DNA of 64,000 bases from Axinella damicornis (taxonomy: Eukaryota; Porifera; Demospongiae; Axinellida; Axinellidae), in NCBI GenBank assembly GCA_963931865.1, contig OZ007508.1:17241762-17305761 (forward strand). The letters run 5' to 3'. Position 1 is the stretch's first letter. Every line of letters begins with the position of its first letter. Made by a program: the position numbers and the translations under genes. Shown here in pieces: positions 56,173 through 64,000 of the stretch. Under the pieces are notes generated by a model. That model was not told where the DNA came from. It did not search any database and was given only the letters and a program-made list of their open reading frames with translations.

Positions 56173-57727
56173 TCTCTGCAACATGCCAACCAGTTCATTA
56201 TTCTTACAACAACAGTGCATGCTGTACAGTACCTAAGATTTGGCATACTGACTAGTGTTTAAAACAGCGATGTGATAATCCATTCAGTGAAATACAATGC
56301 ATACTGCATTTTAAGTGGCTGTAGTAAACATGAAACTAATGACATGGATTATAAACAAGAAGCCACACCCTAAATAGTTATTCTTCTTGCATGAGGCTAA
56401 GCTTCGTACCCTGGCTATAACTGCAGTATGGAGGGCAATAAGGTACGTAGCTAGCTCTGCTATGACATGATGACACTGTCAGAATAGAGTAGTCAAACAA
56501 ATGTATGATCTGACTTTCCTGATTTGGTAGACTCAACGCACCAGTAGCTACACTAATGGCAACAGCTTTTAGTGCTACAGCAAACATGGAAATCCCTTGG
56601 CTAAACCTTGCTTATACTTGTGGCACAGGGACGGAAAGGACGGTAGAAGGTAGTTAGAACAGGGTACCCTGGATTTCAGAACAGTAAATACAAAACGACA
56701 CGCATAATTATCCCATTTGGCAAACATTCATATACTAGCAGGACCCCCCTACGTGTTGTATCTGGTGTACACAGAAATGGAAATGGAAGCCTGGAGGTTT
56801 CCGTCGCACTGTATGGAAACTCACATATATTACTGAAATGTCAATGTAAAAGGCATGGTCAATAAAAGATGGCTGCACAGTATGATCAAGGGCTGCTGAA
56901 TGTAATCACGTTACCACGGGAGACGTCCCAGAAAGTCTCAGGACTTCACTGGAGTGTACAACCACGAACTGTGTGCATATAGCTGAGTACGTGGGACATC
57001 CCATGAAGTCCTGAGGATACCCTAGCACTATACCCTGAGGACTGCGGTGGAGTGCATGACTGGGGCTGTGTGCAAGTAGCTGCGTGGGACATTCCAGGAA
57101 GTCCCGGGGATGTCCTAGGATACTTGTATTGGGACTTGCCAATTGCAGCTTCCCAGAAATCTTTGCGCACTAGCTACTACCATAATCTCCCGATAATACA
57201 CCCATGGGCAATGAATATTAGTGGCTACTTAAAGAGGGGGGTGGGGCATATTTCTCGGATTCACTGCACTCGGAAGTAGGCCCAGTCACTGCACGTGCAA
57301 AATAGTGCCATGAGCCACACTGCAACAGTCATTCTAGCACTACTACTCCCTGGTGAGCACGAACAATCTCTTCGTGTGAGTAGCTGCAGGAACAACAAAC
57401 GAGATCGAGCTAGACACAGCAGGAGTGGTTGAAGTACATGGAGTGCAAAGACCATCTTTGGGACTTGCCAGTCGCTGCTGCTTCTGAGAAATCCGTACTG
57501 TGCTGCTGGTGTTACGCTAGGTGAATGCACACACGAAGATACAAACCAGCAAAGTGCAGCGTGTGCAGCATGCACTAGTACACAGCTGATTAATGATTCA
57601 TTGGAAATGGTATCACAATAGCCAGCCTTCATTTCTTAGTCCAACCTCTCACAGTACTACATGTACTTCCAGAGCCAGTCCAGTGCTTTCCTGTTCAAGG
57701 TAATAGGGTGGGCGTACTTTCGAGTAA

Positions 57728-59123
57728 TACCGTATTCTCCCACTAATACGCCCCCTCCAAAAATACACCCTCCCCCTCTTTTTGCCCAAGTTCCTGCACA
57801 GGGTAGTTTGATTTGTTTTAACCCTGGTGAGCGTCTTCTGGAATATCTAAACTACATGTGCGCAACTTCGGACCGTCGATACAAGTCATCTCGTTGCCAC
57901 TCTTCTGCAGGAAGTACCAGGAAATGTCCTGTTGTAAATGACCGACAGTATTGCTGTTCTGGATGATGGCTACAGCGAAGTCGTCGTGAATGTTATGGCC
58001 CTCGCGATTAAGTGGCAGCTCTTCTTGCCGATATAGGCAGTCCTGTCAAGTCTCACGCATCCTGCGTGAGACACACGCATTTACGTGTCATCTCACGCTG
58101 ACACGCATGCATATCCAAATCTCACCATTTGCACAGCGCATGTTACTGTTGATTTTGGCTCCCTTTGAACACTGAAGCACAAAGTAGTAAGCATTTCATT
58201 GACTTCCCTAAGTGGACACTGACAGGTTTCTCAACAGTTGATTCAATTATACCCACTTACATGACGTGTTCAAGTTCTCAATGCAACAACGAATTTGATA
58301 GTGAAGTTGTTTAGAAACTGTTTTATTACCCCGTGCGCATGCGCAGCAAGGGGTAGAGTGATCGGTTTGTCTGTCAGTCTGTCCACAGTCCAAGCGCGGT
58401 TTGAGCAGTGAAGGCCTTGTTGAAGGCTTATTTCAGGATAGAAGTGTCAGAATTCAGAAAATACTAGCGTCTACATAACTCACAGACCAGAGATCTACTC
58501 GAGAGGCTGAGAAAAGCTGCGTGAAAGTCGTGCTTCTAATTAATACAACTTGACCACACCCAATTTCTAACATTACTGCCACAACTTACGGTATCTCATT
58601 CTGCATGTTGACGTACATCATGGCATAGCTAGCTCATCGTACATGCTGTATACGAATAATCGGTTGTAGGCCTATAGCTGTCAAGTCAAAGTTGCGCACG
58701 GGGTATGTGCTCTGCTGAGCACCTCTAGTTCAGTCATGAATTTCTGCCTTGACCTTGACCTTCACAGGTCAATTTCGTCATTGTGAAGGGTATTTATTGT
58801 GTCATGAGTTTAAATTGGATGGGTCTCACTCATTTTGTGCCAATCTCACTCATTTTGAGGTGGGGTCTCACTCAAGTGACGCTGCCGACCTTGACAGGTC
58901 TGTATAGGGAAACCACGCATGATGACCACGAACAGTATGGGAGATCATTTGTACTGTTGTAACTGTGAACATGAACCGTGGCAGTGTCATAACAGTGTTG
59001 TGTATGTAGCAAAAGGGTGTATAATCGAGACTAATTGCATATTTGAAAATACGCCCCCTCCCCACTTTGCGCTGGATGTAGTACACAAAATGGGGGAGGG
59101 CGTATTAACGGGAGACTACGGTA
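57728..59123. mobile_element. TIR element(s) of the TACCGTA group, copy B only
   Basis: Starts TACCGTATTCTCCCACTAAT and ends CGTATTAACGGGAGACTACG plus GTA. The interior holds a foreign block with ACCCCGTGCGCATGCGCAGC near 58,330 and a mirrored GCACGGGGTATG near 58,695, so a second element may be nested. No transposase frame. Confidence 0.7.
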
Positions 59124-59405
59124 AGCAACAACTTGCTGCGAAAATGGGTGGTGGGTGTATTTTTGAGGGTGGGCATATCATATCGGAGATTACGGTAGTA
59201 CCAAGTGATTGTACACATGAAGACACAAACATGCCGAGCACAGTACGCATGCAGTCTAATGTCATGCATCAGCTAGTCCAGCACAACTGATTATGTGCAG
59301 TGGCACACAACATTCAATGAACGTTTGTTAGTCCACCTTCTTTCAGATTGCTTCTTCCCGAGTAATTCCAGTGGTTTCCTGTTTGAGATAACAGGATGGG
59401 CTAGC

Positions 59406-59610
59406 CTGGTACCCAGGGTGGGGCCTGGTACCCAGGGTGGGGCCTGGTACCCAGGGAGGGGCCTGGCACCCAGGGTGGGGCCAGGTACCCAGGGTGGGGC
59501 CTGGTACCCAGGGTGGGGCCTGGTACCCAGGGTGGGGCCAGGTACCCAGGGTGGGGCCAGGTACCCAGGGTGGGGCCTGGTACCCAGGGTGGGACCTGGT
59601 ATCCAGGATG
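59406..59610. repeat. 18-bp minisatellite, about 11 units
   Basis: The unit GGTGGGGCCTGGTACCCA with few variants. Each unit holds a GGTACC palindrome. Both strands are open and give false Pro/Gly-rich peptides. Copy A has only GGCGGGGCCTGGGAACAA at this place (12,935), so it expanded in copy B. Confidence 0.9.
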
Positions 59611-60527
59611 GGCAGGTAAGGGTGGGCATACTTTCATGACCTTGTAAAAATGTACACATATATTCGAGAGTTGGTGTACTATCGTGAGATTACGGTAGCC
59701 ACACATTATACATTGTACCAGCAGACAAGCTAGGTGATATCGTATAGTGGGAAATATGCGTAAGAACAAATTTTGATGAATTACATGTTAGAATGTAACT
59801 TTCAATTTCACGACAAGGGGTCAATGGTGACCACACCCCCTACAATTCCCACGTGTAAATACTTCAGCATGCAATCTATGGCAAGAGGCTACCACACTCA
59901 TCAAAAGCATTTGGACTGCTGCCTTTTTGGGAAGAACCACCATGCCAAAGGGAGTGCTTTGCACAGGTTGGAAGTATTGCATCTAGCTGAGAGGCTACCA
60001 TTGGCAGAGCACAGAGCATGCAGAGTCTCATGTCATGCATCAGCTAGTCCAGCACAACTGGTTATGTGCAGTGGCACTTCGATGAATATTGAACAAACAT
60101 GTTAGAATGTGATTTTTAATTTCGCAACAAGGGGTTGATGATGACCACACCCCCTACAAATCCCACCTGTAAATACTTAAGCATTCACTCATCAAAAACA
60201 TGTGGACTACTGCCCTTTTGGGAAGAACCACCATGCCAAAGGGAGTGAGTAAGGTGAGGTGGCATGTGCAGCTGTCTCCCCAAGTGTTGGCATTTGCTCG
60301 TGATGATTTGTACCTCACAAATATTTCCAGCTCTACAGCACACATACACACTATGGCTAATGATGAACAATACATACATCAACAAACATTGATGTGGCAC
60401 AATAACAGCAAGTACAATCACGGGCAGTTGAGTCGTACTTGCTTCCAGGGTTGACACAACCCGGGGGCAGGGCAATAGAAGTCAATGTTTACTACTTAAA
60501 TTTTATGTCCACAACAATCTATCATAC

Positions 60528-60714
60528 CTTCATCTTGTTGACGAGATAGTCTCTGGAGATCCTCCTCCCAGGTATTCACCCACTTCTGCCACCTTTGTTC
60601 GTCCTGCTTTGCCGTTTCCATCTCCTGCTGTACAGAAACCAGCCTCTCTTCTACTTGTCTCCTCCTAGCCTCCCCACACCCGTCACTCAGCTCTTGCATC
60701 AGTGAGGCCTTCTC
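60528..60714 (-). CDS. Coiled-coil exon (copy B), 187 nt
   Basis: Same splice borders and phase as 13488-13674 with an open frame (QVEERLVSVQQEMETAKQDE). Changes are mostly conservative. No other exon of the coiled-coil gene was found beyond 61,790, so it may be an orphan unless its partners lie outside the window. A possible next exon of 19 nt (60,332-60,350, ELEIFV, phase 1 start) is present only in this copy. Confidence 0.5.
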
Positions 60715-61674
60715 CTACACAGGGAACACATAGTACCATTGAAATGTGCCCCCATCCTCACAACAGTTGGCTTACTTATCCCATGATTGATATACCCATG
60801 CAGCCCTCTAATTTCTTGAACATCACTTGAAGTACGTAGAGTAGTATAGAGACACTCAGTGTTACTGATGAGGGCAGTGAAATGTAGTAAGGACGTTGGT
60901 CATGCTCATGCTTCAGCTCATGCAAGTAGGCACTTACAGTTATTATGGTCAGGTATACATATGGTATGTGTCTAAATTTTTTTTTGTAAACCTACTCTGC
61001 CAAATCTCCACCACAAATGCAAAACCAAGACAAAGTTCCAGAAGACCTAGTGAAGCTCCAGAAGGTCTAAGCAAAATTCAAGAAGACCTAACGAAGCTCC
61101 TGAAACTCTGAAAGCCAACATTTGCCAAAAGGTTACCCTTTTCAACCCTGTGGATGAACATCCCGCACTAGATACGTGATAGGCGCTTGATATGTCCCTC
61201 TATGGTAGGTAGGTACAATTACAGAAACTCAGTGGTCAATGGCAGGCTAACTGTGGCAGTGTGTATGAGGTGAATGGAGTGAGGTACTGTATAGTTTCCC
61301 ACTAATACCCCTCCCCCCACCCCATTTTGCACACTACTTTAAGTCTAAAGTGGAGAGGGGGGGACGGGGTGTATTTGATTAGTCTCGACTATATGCCACC
61401 ACAAATGCAAGGACGACTTCTTTGCTGTAGCTATATCCACACAAACAGCAACAACGTTGGTCATGTACCACGAGACATTGCCCAAGTTGGCTGGTACTAC
61501 CAACTGAAGATTGGCAGTAGATAACTTGCACCGTCAGTGCTAGGGCGACTGGATACCAAGACTGGGTGGTTCTGACGAGGGTCTATGGCTTCAGGGGGCA
61601 ATGAAAACACTATGACAGGCTTATAACTTTGTTCGCTAAGGTACTTAACAGCTTACTATGTGTGTGTGTGTGTT

Positions 61675-61698
61675 GGGGGGGGGGGGGGGGGGGGGGTA
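61675..61698. repeat. Poly-G tract inside a TIR element
   Basis: About 24 G close to the right end of a TACCGTA-type element (about 61,285-61,735, ends GTTTCCCACTAATACCCC and CGTATTAGTGAGAGACTATG) that is absent from copy A. Confidence 0.75.
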
Positions 61699-61790
61699 TT
61701 CAAAGGAAGCGTATTAGTGAGAGACTATGGTAATTTACAAACTGGGAGTGGTTGACATAATGGCAGTAACTACAAGCATATTCCAGAAGC

Positions 61791-63109
61791 ATGCACAGGA
61801 AATTATTGTTGAGAAGTTGAGTGTAAGTGAGAAAGCACCCCAGACCCAAACCAACTCCAGCGCAAATCAATTCCAGTATCACACGTGGGGACTTGGATTC
61901 GTGTTGGGGTTGGTTTGGGTCTGGGGCTGAGAATAGGGTGAAATGTGTCCGACGCATTCAATGGGCATGATCCCAGTCATGACATACTCACAAAGTACCC
62001 ACCACTAGAAGTATTGTGGGTACATAATTTTGAATGATGGAAATCGATTAGGGAAAAAAATTGTACACCTCGATGGAAATTTTTTTTCCAGTATACAGCA
62101 CAGTATAGAGACCCTCAATGTCATTGCTGAGCACAGTGAAATACAGGAAAGGTATTTGGGGAATGCAGGGCATTGTTGGGCTCAGCTGAGAAAGCGACAC
62201 CTTGCACATGTATCTTCTAATTTTAAACAACGTACATGTAGATTGTGATAACTTCGAGGGGCAACCACACTCCTGGTAGCTAGCTGTTGCAACCGCGGTT
62301 GCGACTTGCCGAAGTGCAAACTAAGTATCACAGTTCATTCCAATTAATGCACATGCCACGTGGCAACCACACTCAGTTGATCGCTAGCAATAGTGGGCAA
62401 AAGGAAGACAAGAAATTATTACAGCACTCACAACTGACGCTTACGTGAGTTTCAGCATGTAAGCGTCAGTGAACTACAGCGATCAAGGCCATGAGGTTAG
62501 AACCTTCCTGCGTCTTTCATAAGGGCTGCAATGCTAATGAAAGAGAGCGCTTGAGTAATGGCAGCCAACGGCACAACAAAAGCGCTTGTATCTCCACCAC
62601 GAAGGTGAGTTTCAGCACAATTATTATACGTTTGTGTCACTGCATGATAGCAATCACGGCGGTACCTTCAGAATCTCTGTAGACCTTTCCTGTGAGCTGT
62701 GAGGATTGATTATTTTAGTTACGGGGCACAACTTTTCCCTTACCAGGAGTGTAATAGCCTGTCCATTCTCTACACTGTCTGATGTTAATACGCTAGCAGC
62801 GCAGCAAGTAAAGCCATGGTAGCACCGAATATCTCCATGTCACATTTCTGTTATACAGAAATAGTGCACTTTGAGACCTTTGTGAATGTCATCAATGACC
62901 AGAGAATTTCTATAGTGGCCACTTGGCTTGTAGTTTGCTAATGCGTACTAATTGAAGAATGACAGAATGTCATCATTAGCTGTACACAGCACAAATCACT
63001 GACATCATTGACCATCAGAAGAGTTTTTGCTCAAACACACTAGCGCTTAAGTGTACTGTTGATGGATACAACGAACTGATATGGTGTTAGTGTTATAGTG
63101 TATCATTAT
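61791..63109. other. No gene seen
   Basis: Contains an inverted repeat at about 61,840-61,928 (CCCAGACCCAAACCAAC and its mirror) and a hairpin at 62,430-62,475 (ACTGACGCTTAC...GTAAGCGTCAGT). No splice-bounded exon was found. Confidence 0.5.
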
Positions 63110-63510
63110 GGGTCATTCCATGTGAAATCAACACAAAAAAATCCTCATCTCTTCCGATTTTGACGAAACTTGGTGAGCATGTTAGTTCTATTAGGAAACC
63201 ACTGCACACCAAATTTCAGCTTCTGAAGTGCTATAGCTTTTCAACTGCACCAAATTTAATTTTGGCCTCAGGTGCCCATTTTAGACCGCGTGCTATGACT
63301 GAAATACCCATATCTTCTGATGTGATCAACGTAGAGAGTTGCAACAAGGATTTTCTCGAAGCTCTTGAAAGGCTCTTTCATTTGGCATATAATAATTTGA
63401 TGTTTGATCTAATTAAAGTTCAAAGGTTACGTAATCTGACCTTTGACCTTGGTTCTGGAAAAACGGAAGTTTTAATTTTTTTCAAACTTTTTTTACAAAG
63501 ACCTTGAACC
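63110..63510. mobile_element. Single arm related to the 20,010-21,141 foldback
   Basis: GGGTCATTCCATGTGAAATC followed by TTTTGACGAAACTTGGTGAG resembles the foldback end (GGGTAATTCCATATCAATTC ... GGGTGAAACTTGG). A 115-codon open frame here looks accidental. Confidence 0.45.
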
Positions 63511-64000
63511 TACATGTGTTTATTCACCAAGTTTTAATTTGGGACTACAATGGGAACAGCAGCTATAGACCAAAATGTAGTAGCATGTACGAAATATGTG
63601 CACGAAATAATATTATGTGCACATAGCATACACAGATAATGGGTCTAAAACCCATCATGATTACTAACCTGCCTAGTTATATTAATTTCTGAACCATAGC
63701 TCTTCAGTTGCAGCTCAGCTTGCTGTCTGTGTCAGTGTGTATGTGCGACCTTTCGTAGAATTGCTTTATTTACAAGTAACTGGCTTCACTTGCTTCAGCT
63801 ACTGCCCCCATATTCACCTACATGGGCAGTCCTGTTGTGCAGAGGTCTGACAGTCTCTATGACGCCTCCGTTCGTATTAGCGTAGTGCAGCACATGACAG
63901 TACCCTCTTCACGGACATGCTTGTCTCACTCACTACATCTGCGTGAGTCCAGTGTAGCTCCTTACTCTGACTAGTTCGTCACTAGCCACCTGAACGTGCA
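63511..64000. other. No gene seen to window end
   Basis: No open frame with recognisable content and no repeat with a partner in the window. Confidence 0.4.

Larger units (their letters stand above)
47930..61790. repeat. Segmental duplication, copy B
   Basis: This is a direct copy of 1-14,240. It opens with the same start (GAGCACATGTGGCTTTGAAT) and ends near the motif GGCAGTAACTACAAGCATAT. Insertions found only in B include the palindrome 48,867-49,074, the nested elements 57,728-59,123, the 18-bp minisatellite at 59,406-59,610 and the element at about 61,285-61,735. It lacks about 840 bp that in copy A carry death-gene exons 1-2. A wrongly joined allelic haplotype is an alternative to a true duplication. 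Confidence 0.9.

Noticed and set aside
59291..59769. Overlapping open frames with Pro/Gly repeats on both strands
   Set aside because: They are translations of the 18-bp minisatellite, whose unit length is a multiple of three, so all frames stay open.

Overview
This window looks like nuclear DNA of an intron-rich, transposon-rich invertebrate. Genes are split into phase-compatible exons with GT-AG borders, most introns hold palindromic non-autonomous transposons, and there are no operons or bacterial signals. A ROCO-type GTPase/COR protein lies next to a death-domain protein, and introns can be very short (51 nt). This would fit a sponge (demosponge) or another early-branching animal. That is inference; no marker fixes the species.

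The dominant structure is a large direct segmental duplication. Copy A fills about 1-14,240 and copy B about 47,930-61,790. Both carry, on the minus strand, a ROCO-like GTPase gene (A 4510-6692, B 51737-53898), a death-domain gene flanked by Pro/Gln-rich segments (A 1884-3350 complete; B 49828-50896 lacking exons 1-2) and a coiled-coil exon (A 13488-13674, B 60528-60714). The copies differ by transposon insertions, a 1.75 kb tandem duplication in A (about 6,700-10,260) and a deletion/replacement in B.

The unique centre (14-48 kb) holds two minus-strand genes. The first is a scattered series of small, mostly phase-0 exons (13,488-35,037) encoding a coiled-coil protein in pieces of 7-26 residues. 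The second is a nearly complete Rab14-like gene (37,668-42,254) whose GTPase motifs are damaged: a possible 1-nt loss after the P-loop exon, a 7-nt deletion over the WDTAG motif, and NKxD changed to NKSG. A second copy of its switch exon sits upstream of the P-loop exon. It reads as a decaying gene rather than a normal Rab.

Most remaining DNA is mobile: palindromes of 40-130 bp with AGCCTCGTTCCCAG ends and about 9-bp flanking repeats; several families ending in TACCGTA; hAT-like MITEs; foldback elements; and poly-G and satellite arrays. All splice models come from reading frame, phase and splice motifs only. 5' ends, promoters and polyadenylation sites could not be fixed, and no tRNA or rRNA genes were recognised.
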